Positions 21,101 through 31,344 of a stretch of 64,000 nt of DNA are shown here, piece after piece (position 1 is the first letter of the stretch; each line of letters opens with the position of its first letter). The position numbers were made by a program, and so were the translations under genes. This DNA comes from Thecaphora thlaspeos (taxonomy: Eukaryota; Basidiomycota; Ustilaginomycetes; Urocystidales; Glomosporiaceae): NCBI GenBank assembly GCA_900291925.1, contig UWYS01000011.1:620001-684000 (forward strand), given 5' to 3'. Below the pieces are notes generated by a model, which was not told the origin of the DNA, did not search any database, and worked only from the letters and a program-made list of their open reading frames with translations.

Positions 21101-22415
21101 CGAAGACAACGACAACGACGACGATGATCCAGAGTACGCTCGCGCGGCGAAGCGTGCGGCTCCGGTGCCGGCAGCGGCGCAGACGGGTTCAACGCCTCGG
21201 CCCGCAGTATCGGACGCTGCGGCGCGGCCGGTGCCGCTGATTACGCCTAGCCCGCTGCGAGCCGCCAGCATCTCGCAGAGAACGACGACGACGACGCTCG
21301 AGTCGGCGATAAGCACTCCCGCAACGGAGGACGGCGAATCTCCGACCGTTGACATGGGCAAACAGACCGTCGTCTCTTCGCCCGCCGCGTCGCCTGCCGA
21401 GTCGCAGAAGCTGACCAAGAGCCCGCTTCAGGGCTCGGGATCGCGGCAGGCGACGCCTCAGGTCCGACCCCAGCTGGATTCAAAGAAGGGCTTCTCGGTC
21501 TCGCCTGGGCCACCCGGAGCCTCATCGTCGCGTCCTCGATCTACCTCTCCAGCGCCACCGCCGTCACGCTCGCCCGGCTTGCCGCACCTCTATCGATCGA
21601 TGATGGCCGGCGTCGGCGGCATAGGCGGACAGCAGCTCAATCCGCAGCAGCTGGCTATGCTGGCGGCGCAGCAGCAGCAGATGCAGCAGATGGAGATGCA
21701 GCAGCAGTACATCCAGCAGTACATGGCCGCCACCTCGATGATGCAGGATCCGGTCATGGCCAAGCGTGCCTATGCCCAGGCCCAGGCGCAGTACCAGTAC
21801 CAGTACCAGATGACGCTGATGCAGCAGCAGCAGAAGCACTTTTTTGCCCACGGCGGCAGCGAGGTTGGGGCGGGGATGAGGCAGCAGCAGCCCTCGGCGG
21901 CTTTTATGCAGCCGGGCGTAAGCGGTCTACCGTACCACTCATCGAGCATGTCCGACTTCGGCGCACCGACCGGCGCTGGCGGTGGTGGCGCGAGTGAGCG
22001 GAGGAATGGTCAAGCTCACACTCGGATGAGGAGTAGCAGCAGCGGCCTCGACGCCTTTGCGAACGAGGCCACCGCGACCCAGTCGACAAGGAACCGGGGT
22101 GCATCGCCCCCTTCCTCGCCACAACAGCCGATGCTGTCAATGATGATGGTGGCGCCGCCCACGTCAGTCTCGCCCGCCCCGCCCGCCTCGCCGCACGGAC
22201 AGCCGGCGCAGTATATGATGCCGACGCAGCCCTTTTTCCCGTACGCCTATGCGAGGCCGGGCTCAATGGCCCAGAGCGAGATCGGCACCTCGACGGCGCC
22301 AAGAGCGCATCGTGCTTCGCGGGCCTCGGCGGTTGTGGCGGCGGGTGCGATGGGACCGCCTTCGTTACCCACCAACACAGCTTCGAAAGTGGCCAACGGG
22401 CGGCTTCACCACTGA
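18129..22415 (+). CDS. CDC8: Large disordered protein with embedded complete thymidylate kinase
   Basis: One uninterrupted frame of 1428 aa from the ATG at 18129. Residues about 545-755 are a full eukaryotic-type dTMP kinase: FLVVEGLDRAGKSTQ (P-loop with the eukaryotic Arg, near 552), FPDRTTAIGQ, DRYAFSGIAYS, LFLDLD, the lid ERYEKREFQ, and a C-terminal helix ending near GELGRLF, all in family order and spacing. The enzyme normally stands alone at about 210 aa and makes dTDP for DNA synthesis. Here about 545 Ser/Pro/Arg-rich residues precede it and about 670 follow, including a Gln/Met-rich coiled stretch (about 1175-1235) and RS/SP-rich segments with many potential phosphosites. No stop or obligatory intron marks either boundary. 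An artefactual merge of neighbouring genes is the alternative, but the single frame argues against it. Confidence 0.85.
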   Translation: MSEPAARAGDGPAGVPNRPASSPTVKGALGDLLRTRNSASTISLCGDLDRSGLSSSSINTATATGGGTLTKLRNLSQIRLFKQDPAPALCSPSSGQPTSSMHVTGNRASTLPDVQEPRSNAESNGSSSKLIKRRSRLLDAFRSKRPQSSFEVVRKPLGQRSNSSQTQLHQSSPQREGLEQVKPAADVPASGPVLAASTTHAAERPPRQRTFSDGTLDPRQSGSASITSDTEREPANRYSDTMQIRAAHPPSTTRTRRPAPGLGLPFGRRHSGLAVDSAASNSSRGVSPLPSPGVDTGAGTFSLHSFRNVRSASDASKAEAAGNVQSRRQGVFAGEEFVTPTEELLLPSLFGGGDDVRSRESNRSSVVLSPPQVKAASPGKAAAATTPFVGQPNASSISVAKFRQAARSRSELGGTGTADDSGAAGTPRLYLGDLQDYNEKLQSPSLAFMGSPGAMSPSQELAALEAELSQGGRSTPLLKLLKERERSVSPAAAPGGPATDETANGARTNEASAAGKLAPAAEVSGEAQDPSSLSRQACARPRERGLFLVVEGLDRAGKSTQVARLANKLDAKEIKFPDRTTAIGQMINSYLSQTSNLDDKAIHLLFSANRWECVQSILGTLAGGQTIVCDRYAFSGIAYSCAKGLRFDWCKAPDIGLPLPDLTLFLDLDAETAAARGGYGEERYEKREFQAKVREAFKLVSSEVQSHGGRWATVNAAGSLDEVTREIQRAVLESTATIDRRIGELGRLFTDSRPPAAGHLSDEMIDQRKRQSIDGLGSLANGSMLLHFRSGSPGAQGPVAPPSTEPTKVAISSYAEQLAAMRAAAAGTLTGLFGLQQAEADKPSALGLVPNPSTTAAKGQGVDSERALASYNAARPGRRMTLVDMIDQIEAGRSPDSASVGLPPPTLPWIAAERPARSRVNSQGSTVAAEPVVAVATDNATGPATTTTATAGERYPSTFALGNRSRRSLNVSDLVRGQTVPSTRAAISDSFEDNDNDDDDPEYARAAKRAAPVPAAAQTGSTPRPAVSDAAARPVPLITPSPLRAASISQRTTTTTLESAISTPATEDGESPTVDMGKQTVVSSPAASPAESQKLTKSPLQGSGSRQATPQVRPQLDSKKGFSVSPGPPGASSSRPRSTSPAPPPSRSPGLPHLYRSMMAGVGGIGGQQLNPQQLAMLAAQQQQMQQMEMQQQYIQQYMAATSMMQDPVMAKRAYAQAQAQYQYQYQMTLMQQQQKHFFAHGGSEVGAGMRQQQPSAAFMQPGVSGLPYHSSSMSDFGAPTGAGGGGASERRNGQAHTRMRSSSSGLDAFANEATATQSTRNRGASPPSSPQQPMLSMMMVAPPTSVSPAPPASPHGQPAQYMMPTQPFFPYAYARPGSMAQSEIGTSTAPRAHRASRASAVVAAGAMGPPSLPTNTASKVANGRLHH

Positions 22416-22871
22416 AAACGTAGCGGCTTTTACTCTTGACTGGTCTTCGCATGTCCCTTCCCCATGCGCACACACTCTAAGACTCTCTTCGATCTTTCAT
22501 TGCGTAAATCGGCCTCAGTGTCGAGTGCACTGAACCGACGACAACCGTCTTTGCATCAGTCCTTCCTTTGAGACCATGTTCCGAGACCGGCCCGGGTCCA
22601 CGCACATTCATGAATACGTCAACGAGTATGTCAAGAGAGTGTCGGGGTCTCCATCAACGGACGGCCTTGACGCACGCTCGGACCCGATGGCGAGGGGCCC
22701 AGGAAGGAAGGATCTATGTTGAGTCTCTAGATGGTGACGGTGGACAAATGAGCGGGCGGGCGGGCATGCTTGAACGAGAGGACAGCGAGAGAACAGCGAA
22801 GGTGCTCGTGTGTGTGTGGTGGCGGGGGTGGGGGAGAAGAGAATGCTGTGGATCTATGTGCGACGTACAAG
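22416..22871. other. Convergent 3' region between TMK fusion gene and SYM1
   Basis: 456 bp hold the 3' ends of two convergent genes. I see no coding signal; a GTGTGTGTGG tract lies near 22808. Confidence 0.6.
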
Positions 22872-23646
22872 TTAGTCGATCTTGGTCTCGACGAGCTCTA
22901 CGGCGTCGTGGATTCTGGCCTCGGCGGTCGACTCGCTCCCGGAGGAGACGACCGAGAGGAAGGTGTTCCAGAATATTGAGACGACGTTGCTGTGCGACAG
23001 AACCGCGGGGTGGAGCGGAGAGGGACGATAGGTGAGTTGACAAGGAGCGACGAGGAGCAGAGAGGAGCAAGGCGGTTGACTGACACAAAGAGAAGTCGCT
23101 GGGTGGGCGGTACGAAGGCCATGTTGACGGCTTGGACGGGGACCCAGACTGCCCAGCCCGTCTTGAGGGTCGACCACCACGACTGTTCGTATCGGCACCG
23201 ATGGGGCAGGGATTGGACTCAAGGTCAGAAAGAGCCCTCCTCGCTCTCAACACTCCTGCAACGACGGTACTCACATCATTCAACTTCCTCTTGACATCCG
23301 CTCCGCTTCCGCCGGCCATCAATGTAGTGACGGTAAAGAACAACGCCGTCATATTCGGTGCAGCGACTAGCTGATCGAGGGCCACCTTGGTAGCGATGTT
23401 GGCGTAACGACTCTTGAACTGCACCCTCTCCAAGACTTTACCAAACCACGTTGCGGCGATGGGACTGAAGATGGCTCCGCCGTAGATGCCCAGTCTGGCT
23501 GTACGCCAAAGGTCGTGTTGCTTGCCGCGCTTTTCGATGAGTTGTTGGGCGATTACATCGCCGGCCGCGAAGAGGACGCCACCCGAGAGACATTGACGCG
23601 CGAGGGTGGAGGAGGTGGCGGCCAGGAAACGTTGGAGCGCGGCCAT
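22872..23646 (-). CDS. SYM1: Mpv17/PMP22-family membrane protein (SYM1-like)
   Basis: A small four-helix protein of the Mpv17/PMP22 family; yeast Sym1 sits in the inner mitochondrial membrane and helps maintain metabolite flux under stress. Three exons (23646-23275, 23182-23085, 22989-22872) sum to exactly 195 aa, the normal size. Seen motifs: ARQCLSGGVLFAAGDVIAQQ, RTARLGIYGGAIFSPIAATWF, KVALDQLVAAP, and across the two splice joins the signature W-x(n)-VPVQAVNMAFVPPTQR then LLFVNVVSIFWNTFLS. The second donor is GTCAGT, chosen because it alone rebuilds FVNVVSIFWN. An ATG-proximal Ala/Arg-rich N-terminus fits mitochondrial targeting. Peroxisomal PXMP2 is the main alternative within the family. 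Confidence 0.93.
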
Positions 23647-24845
23647 GTTGGGCTCGTGGACCGGGGAAAGCGAAGGGAAGGGAAGGGGTGAGGAGGGGAT
23701 GGGAGGTGAGGCGGTTAACGGTGGCGGTGGCGAGACGGGAACGGTCAGATCAAGAGGGCCAGCAATGCACACGGGCCTCCTTTGTAGTGGGGTTCATCGG
23801 CGTTCGCTGGCCACGGAGTACTCTCTGAACCAAGAAGAGGCCGACACAAGAGAGGCATATGTCATCGACACCCGAAGACGCTCCGGCGGTGGGTGGGCGA
23901 GGGCGAACAAGACACCGACGCTGGCGACCCAGGTTGCTGCGAGACGGGCACACCATAGTTGACACGCACGCACACTCTCCAGCCTCGCTCAGGCTGGCGC
24001 TCAGGTCCAACTACTACACTCTACTCTCCTCTCGCACCTCTCGCACACACGGCACTATGGCACCAACTCCAAGCTAGCTTAGGGTGGCTTCATCTCGACT
24101 AGACAGGAGCCAGCTCGATACAGCTGATTGTCTATCTACCCAAGCCAGGCTTTGACAACGAGGGGAAAGACGATGTGGCGTCCTGGAGCAGCTTCGCTAC
24201 ACTCACGACTACTCTGGGAGAAGCTCAACCGCCATGCACCGCTCTTCTTGTTCGTCCTTCCGTAGCTCGGGGATCGACTCATCGGACGGCGCGGGCTCGG
24301 CCTGGCCTCAAGTTGACAGCCGCGCTGGACCTGCGACACCAGCAGGTCCCCCCACAGCGCGACGACAGACCAGAGGTCAAGGCAGGGTATCAGGTACGCA
24401 CAGTCTTGATCGAGTCGGCAGCGTAGCCGGCGAGGCCAACAACTTGGCAGGGCAAAGAGGAGGGCTGTATATAGAGCGTCATCTTTCGCAAATCGTCCAA
24501 AGAGGAGCAACAAACGCACCTTGTGCAATCATCAGCTGGGAGGGAGGGTGATGAATCTGGTAGTACAACCGCGGCAGCGTCGGCGCCGCCGCGACGAGTA
24601 TGTCGTGGTATCGCTGCTGCTGTGCGCTGCGCAACCGCTAGGCTAGGCTGAAACGCCCAGCCTAGGGCGGGACAGTGAGATGAGGGTACATGGGTGTTCT
24701 GAGAGCATCTTGCGCGCCCACGCTTTCGTGCGGGTTCAGAGGGAGAGAGAAACAGAGGAATTGGAAGTTCACTCATCTCCTGGTCCGTTCCTTGCACCTC
24801 GTTCCTAGCTGGGCCCGCCCGTCTTGGCCATCGAAGGGATCTTGA
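23647..24845. other. Intergenic between SYM1 and RBM25-like gene
   Basis: About 1.2 kb contain the SYM1 promoter side and the 3' flank of the RBM25-like gene. Open frames here lack ATG starts, splice logic or any recognisable motif, so I call no gene. Confidence 0.5.
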
Positions 24846-27118
24846 TCAAGACGAAAGGCCCGCAGCAGCGGCGAGCGAGTCGACGACGAGCATCTTCCAT
24901 AGCTTGACGACGAAAGCGTCAGCCTCTTCCGCGAGCACCTGTTCGTGTTGGCGTGAAACAAGTTCCGAACAGAGCATCAGCATCTTGCCCCGTCCGAGCG
25001 CGACAAAGCTCCAACGCTGGCCGGTGAAAGGGTATGCGGGCAACTCACTGGCTCAATTCCGCCGACAAAGTCTTCGGCCGAGCTGTGCGCTCGCAGTGTC
25101 TCCACAATGAAGTCGACCAGCTCCTCGACCTTCTCGCCCAGGCTCTCTTCAATCTGCACATCGGCCCATGTCTTATACTTGCCTTGGATCGCGGCCTGTT
25201 TTCGAGTAGCAGAGAACAGAGAGAAGGTGTCAACACGCGACCGCCAGCAGGGGCCGTGGACCCGTCGGGGAACTCTGCTTCGATGGAACCGCCACTCACC
25301 TCGTCGATGTATTCCCACTTCGGCTGCAGCTTGAAGAGCGAGGCGGCGTCGCTGGGCACTCCCTCTTCGAGCTTGGCGATCTGGGCTTGCTTCTGCTCTT
25401 CGGTGAGGTTGTCGCGCAGCTCGATCTGCTTAAGCCTGCTCGTCCGCTTGTCCATGTCATCGTCGTCGGCCTCGCCGAGCACCGCCGTGCCACCGACGAC
25501 GACGGGAGCGGCCGCAGCACCTGCGGCACCGTCCGCCGCCCCCTCGGCCTTGGTGGCGTTGGTGAGGTTGAGCTTGAGCGGCGCGTGCAGGCCGCCCTCC
25601 TGCGGGACCAGGATACCGGCGGCCCTCTGCTGCTCGGCCAACGCGGCCATGTCGGCCGCCTGCTGGGCGAGAAAGCGCTCCGTCTCCTGCCGTGCCTTCT
25701 CCTGCTCCGCCGCTTCGGCGCATCGGTCCTCGTCGTCCGCTTCCTCCTCCCGCTGTCTGAATTGCTGACGGAAGTGTCTCCAGCGTTTCCTGTTCTCGTG
25801 ATGGACGGTATCGATGTGGCGGAGGCAAGCTATCAGTCACGGTGCGGCAGCAAAGAGTCTGGCCATATAGAAGCACAAGGATGCGAAGTCAAGCGGCCAG
25901 TCGGCCGACCAGTACGTACCTATCGGTGTAGAAGGGCTCCCTGTCGTGAGCAATGTCGTCCCTCCAGTCCTTCCACTTGCGCATCAGAGCTATAGCATCC
26001 TTTTCGGTCCTCTCCTTTTCGAGCCTCCCGCGGTCGAGCTCCTTCTCCCAATACGCCAGCCTTTGTCTCTCCTTGGCGGCATACATGCGTTCGGCCTCGG
26101 CGGCGGATGCGCGTGCATCTGCCTGCTTCCGCTCCTGGCGTCGCTTTTCCTGAAGCTCGTCGCGATCCTCTGGCTCGAGGTCCGTCTCGGCTCTCTTTTC
26201 CTGGGTTGCGGCGACGAAGCCGACGGGCCTCTGGTAGCTCTGTGGGTCGTTCTGCTGCGCCCGGCCATTTGTCTGGTTAGGCTGCTGCTGCTGCCCCGCC
26301 CGACGTGCCCTCTCTGCCGCTCTTTGGCGTTCGAGATCGACCTCTCTCCGCCGTGTGGCTTCCTCGCGCGCTGCGGCCGCCTGCCTGAACTGCTCAATCT
26401 CTGACAGCACACTGCCACGGTGCTCTTCCGGCAACTCCTCTGGCGGCAGATCTTTGAGATGCGCCGGCACCTCATAGGCGGGCCTCGACTCTGCGCTGTT
26501 GCCGCCGGCCCCAGGGTCTGCCATCTGCTTGACCAGCGCCTCGACCGCCGATACGGCATCGACGTCGTTCCTCTCGTCATTATCGGTGGTGATGCGCGTC
26601 TGCTCGTACTGCTCGAGGAACCTTTTCGTCTTTTCGTCGGCCTTTACGACGAGCGCCTTAGGCTGCATCGCCTTGGCGTCCGGTCCCATGGTGGGGAGCT
26701 GCTTGCCGTTGAGCACGTTGATGGCCCTCAGCACCGAGTCTGGCTCGTTGTACTCGGCGAAGCCAAACGCCTTGCTGACACGCTTCAGGTTCCTCAGCGA
26801 TCCGCACGCCTCGAGCAGCTTTGTGAGCCAGAGGTCGGAAATGCCGGGCGATATGCTGCCGACGAAAAGGGTGGTCGCCACTTCGGTCGCGGAAGGGCCC
26901 GAGCCCGACGGTCCGCTCGCCGATTGAGGGGGAACAGCCACGGGGCTTTCCAGGGAGCTTGATGCGCCTGATCCAGGAGGCTGTCGTTCGTACGGGCTGC
27001 TCGCGGGACCCATTGAGCCTTGTCCGTAGCCGCCGCCGCTGCCACGGAGCGGCCTAGGCGGAAGAGGGGCCATGTTGGGATTGCTGGCCTTCTGCCAGCT
27101 TCCACCGTAGCGTGACAT
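24846..27118 (-). CDS. RBM25: RBM25/Snu71-like splicing factor (RRM + PWI)
   Basis: Likely a U1 snRNP-associated splicing factor acting in the nucleus. Four exons (27118-25920, 25789-25300, 25195-25049, 24938-24846) sum to 642 aa with every phase consistent. Domains in order: a Gly/Pro/Ser-rich start (MSRYGGSWQKASNPN); an RRM at about residues 80-160 with RNP2-like TLFVGSI and RNP1-like KAFGFAEY; a long Arg/Glu-rich helical middle (ERQRAAERARR, REREEADDEDR type); and a C-terminal PWI domain (about 545-635) beginning PKWEYIDE, continuing KTWADVQIEESLGEKVEELVD and ending WKMLVVDSLAAAAG. The PWI domain is split by two introns. The RRM-ER/RE-PWI order is that of RBM25. The gene is divergent from SEC24 across a repeat-bearing promoter. 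Confidence 0.9.
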
Positions 27119-27888
27119 GTTGAGACCGGGAGCGAAAGATAGAAGCGAACGGAACTGGACGATGATGTGGGGCGCGGCCAAGAGGAAAGGTGGGGAGAGG
27201 CGGAAGAGAGCGCGAGAAGGCGAGGGGAATCCAAGATTCCAGAAGCTCTCAAAGTGGAGCGCGCAAGTCAAGGGTCGAGCAGGGCAGAGTCGGTTCCGAG
27301 TGCTTCCTCGAAGTCTGGCTGCCACCGCTGGCCCGCCCGCCTCATCGCCGGTGCTTGAAGAAATTCAAGAGTGACGGCATCCGCACGCACACGTCGGCCA
27401 GGGCCAACCAGGCCCAGCGGGTCAGTGCGCGGTGCCAGCCAACCCAGCCCAGCCCAGCCAGCCCAGCCCAGCCAGCTCAGCCCAGCCCAGCCCATGGTCA
27501 GTGCGCGGTGCCAGCCAACCCAGCCCAGCCCAGCCAGCCCAGCCCAGCCAGCTCAGCCCAGCCCAGCCCATGGTCAGTGCGCGGTGCCAGCCAACCCAGC
27601 CCAGCCCAGCCAGCCCAGCCCAGCCAGCTCAGCCCAGCCCAGCCCATGGTCAGCCAGCCCAGCCCGAACCAGACCTGCCTCGAGCCCACCACGGCTACCA
27701 TCCCTCCTTCACATTGCCCCCGCCCTCCTCCATCCTTGTCACGTCCCACCCATCCTCCACCCTCCCTCCTTGCCTCGAGCTCAACATCCAGCACCACACG
27801 AGACCGCGTGGATCCGCCGCGATCTCGCCGCTTGAGCCTCCTCACCGCCTAGCTCCCGCTTTTCACATCGTCAGATCTGGCTTGCATC
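27119..27888. promoter_or_regulatory. Divergent promoter region RBM25 / SEC24
   Basis: 770 bp separate the two divergent ATGs. Its centre is the 76-bp tandem array described separately, and the SEC24-proximal part is pyrimidine-rich. The long open frames across it are repeat-driven and are not taken as genes. Confidence 0.6.
27421..27648. repeat. 76-bp tandem repeat, three copies
   Basis: Units begin with GTCAGTGCGCGGTGCCAGCC at 27421, 27497 and 27573 (period 76). A fourth truncated copy starts at 27649. Each unit is itself largely made of CCCAG/CCAGC steps. The copies look almost identical, indicating recent expansion. Confidence 0.9.
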
Positions 27889-30800
27889 ATGGCTCAAGCA
27901 CCGCCCCAGCTGCCTCCGGGCTGGACATCTCAATGGTGAGCAGGGAGGCACCTCTGCTGTTGGAACTACACCATCGCTCTCTGCTGTTCTAACTCTTGAC
28001 ATCGACGTCCTGCTCTCTCGTGTGCTCCCTTTTGCTCCCTCTCTTTCTACCGAAACGCAGGGACCAGAACGCCGGCCGACATGTCTTCATTGGTGAGTAT
28101 CGACACAGCAGGACAGCGTGCCATCCAGCTCAAGCTCACGCATTACAGCACAGATTCACTGATCCTGCCTTTCCCATCTCTCGACGCTGTTGCCTCTCCG
28201 CGCTCATGCCAAACAGAGACGGCTACCGGCAGGACCAGCTGGCAACCTCCGATGGCGGGAGCTGGCGGGCCGCCACCACCCATGGCCGGACGCCTCACGC
28301 ATCCTCAGGGCCAGGCCCGCATGTCGATGCCCCAGATGCAGCCGCCGCCGGGCATGCGAGCCTCCTCGCTCTTGCCCGTCCCCTCGCACGGCCCCGGAGC
28401 TCCCGTTTCGCCCACCTCGCCCCTCGACAACCCCGCCGCTCCCGCCGCCTCCATCGGACCCGGCGCCAGCCGAAGACGTCACTACCCTACAGCCCACCTG
28501 GCTGCTAGCAGCGTCAGCTTCAGCGGCGGCTTCGACGCCGGGGCCACCGCAGGAGCGACCTACGGAACGCCCCAGGACTCGCAGCCTCAGCTCTTCACCC
28601 CCGGCGCGCCTGAGCCGGCCGCCTGTAATGCTGCGGCCGCACCTCAGCCGCACAGCTACGGCGGTGCTCAGGGTGGCTACGGTCAGCCAGGCGCTGCAGG
28701 CGGCATGACCGGTTTGACAAGCCAATTGCAGGGCATGGGTGTCGGCAGCGGTGCCGGTGCGGCGATGGGACAGAAGCCAGTGAGTAGAAGCCAGCAGACC
28801 CGAGTCAATATGAGTCGAGCGGTCACCGCCTTGGACGGCGAAGATGCTGACCGATGGCCGCCTTTTGCTCCCTCGCGCCCTTCCTTTCGACTCGCGCCTT
28901 CCAGAGCTCCCTGTACACCGTCAATATCAGCGGGACCCAACCCAACGTCAACGACCTCGAGCGCCCTCCGCCAGAGATTAGGCTGCCGCCAAACTCTTGC
29001 ATCGCCTCTCACCCCAAGGCCAACGCCGACCCTTCCTACCAGCGCTGCACCCTCAACGCGATCCCGACCACATCGGCGCTCCTGAACAAGTCGAAGCTGC
29101 CCTTCGGGCTGATCCTCTCGCCCTACCGCAGCGTCCGCGAGACCGACGGCGACGAGCCGGTGCCCGTCGTCAGCGACACCGTCATTGCCCGATGCCGTCG
29201 CTGCAGGACCTACATCAACCCATACGTCACCTTTATCGAGAACGGCGCGCGATGGAAGTGCTGCATGTGCAACATCAGCAACGAGGTCCCCCAGCTTTTT
29301 GACTGGGACTCGGAAAAGAACCAGCCGGCCGACCGCTGGCAGAGGCCTGAGCTCAACCACAGCGTGGTCGAATTCATCGCGCCACGCGAGTACATGGTCC
29401 GCCCGCCTCAGCCGCCCGTCTATACGTTCCTGATCGACGTTAGCTACCAGGCCATCAGCAGCGGCATGGTCGCGACGGCCGCACGCACCATCCTCGAGTC
29501 GCTCGATCGCCTGCCCAACGCCGACAACCGCGCCAAGATCTGCCTGATTGGCGTCGACACCAGCCTCCACTTCTTCAGCCTCATGGCCGAGAGCACCGAG
29601 CCCGAGATGCTCGTCGTCAGCGACCTCGAGGACGTCTTCCTGCCCAAGCCAAACGACCTGCTCGTCAACCTGACCGAGTGCCGCGCTGGCGTCGAGGCGT
29701 TGCTCGGCCGGCTCGGCGACATGTTCAAGGACGCACCCGTCAACGGCTCGGCCCTAGGCGCTGGTCTCCAGGCCGCCTACAAGCTCATCTCGCCGCTCGG
29801 CGGCAAGATCATGGTCCTCACCGCCTCGCTCCCCAGCATCGGACCGGGCGCGCTCAAAAACCGCGAGGACGCCAAGCTGCTCGGCACCTCCAAGGAGAGC
29901 ACCCTGTTGTCGGCTGCGTCGACGTTCTACAAGACGTTCCCGATCGACTGTTCGCGCAGCCAGGTTTCTGTCGACATGTTCCTCTTTGCCCCCTCGTACA
30001 CCGACGTGGCCACCCTCTCGTGCCTGCCCCGATACACCGGTGGTCAGACCTACTTCTATCCGGCCTTCCACGCCGGCCGCTCCGAGGACGCTGTCAAGTT
30101 CGCCCACGAGTTTGCCGAGGTGCTGGCCAGCCCCATCTGCTTTGAGGCGGTGCTGCGCCTGCGCGTCACCAAGGGCATCCGCGCCAACGCTTTCCACGGC
30201 AACTTCTTTGTCCGCTCGACGGACCTGCTCGCGCTGCCCGCTGTCCCTATGGATCAGAACTACGCGATCGAGTGCGAGATCGAGGAGACAATCAACGCAC
30301 CGTTTGTAGTATTCCAGAGCGTGGTGCTGCACAGCACCAGCTATGGCGAGCGCCGGATCCGCGTCATCAACCTGGCGCTCCCCACGACGAGCTCGATGTC
30401 TGAGCTCTACGCAAGCGCCGACCAGGTCGCCATCGCCGCGCTGCTGGCCGACAAGGCGGTGGAGCGTTCGATCCACGCGAGGCTCGAGGATGCGCGCGAC
30501 GCCGTCTTCAACAAGCTGGTCGACATCTTTTCGACGTACAAGAGCACGATGACGAGCGCTGGGTCGGGTGCGAGCCCGCAGCTTAGCATCGCCAACAACA
30601 TGGCACTGCTGCCGCTGCTGCTGCTGGGCCTGCTGAAGCACGTGGGAATCCGCCAGTCGTCACAGATTCCGTCGGATCTGCGGGCGTACGCGCAGGCGCT
30701 GCTGACGACGCTGCCGCCGCAGCTGCTGATCCCCTATCTGCACTCCAACTTCTATTGCCTGCACAACATGGCACCCGAGGCGGGGACGAGGGGCGAGGCC

Positions 30801-31344
30801 GGCTTCATCTTCCCACAGCGGCTCAATCTGACGAGCGAACGGCTCGAGAGGCACGGCCTGTACCTGATCGAGGACGGGCAGAATATCTTCCTGTGGGTGG
30901 GAAGGGAGGCAGTGCCGCAGCTCTGCCTCGACGTGTTCGACTCGCCGAGCTATGGCGCATTGCGCGGCGGCAAGACGACGCTCCCGAAGCTCGAAAACAG
31001 CATGAACCAGCGCGTCAACGCGATTGTCGACCGCATCCGCGAGATGCGCCGTGGCGTGTACCGGGCGCACCTGTACGTGGTCAAGGAAGACGGCGAGCCA
31101 AGCCTGCGGCTGTGGGCGCTAAGCCTGCTGATCGAAGACCGCTTCGAGCCGACGCCAAGCTACACGCAATTCATCGTGAGTGTTGCGACGGCGAAGGCGA
31201 CGAAGCCCGTGCGGCGGCACCAGCTGGGCGAGAGGCGACTGAGCACATTGATGAGCTGACCTTGCCTCTCTTGCACTCATCCTTGCTTCTCCTTTTCCTC
31301 GCCGACAGGGCCAACTGCGGGACAAGGTCAACGGAGGATCCTGA
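27889..31344 (+). CDS. SEC24: COPII coat subunit Sec24 with N-terminal WW domain
   Basis: Cargo-binding subunit of the Sec23/24 inner COPII coat on ER exit sites. Five exons (27889-27935, 28061-28092, 28217-28779, 28905-31175, 31309-31344) give 982 aa with consistent phases. The first three exons encode a WW domain at residues about 7-40 (LPPGWTSQW at the first Trp, [11 protein letters not shown] at the second, 22 residues between), then a Pro/Gly/Gln-rich linker. The Sec24 body follows: [19 protein letters not shown], a zinc ribbon (CRRC about 20 residues before CCMC), trunk ([12 protein letters not shown]), beta-sandwich, helical and C-terminal gelsolin-like region ([10 protein letters not shown]). 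The last 12 codons ([11 protein letters not shown] and stop) lie in a separate exon and give the usual Sec24 ending. A WW domain is not part of the yeast or animal Sec24 layout known to me. Confidence 0.95.

Noticed and set aside
24136..24797. Minus-strand frames of about 130 codons between SYM1 and the RBM25-like gene
   Set aside because: Non-ATG starts, Arg/Ser/Pro composition typical of noncoding GC-rich DNA, no splice-consistent extension.
27190..27852. 220-codon plus-strand frame containing Pro-Ala-Gln-Pro repeats before SEC24
   Set aside because: Generated by the 76-bp tandem repeat; it does not connect to the SEC24 exons.
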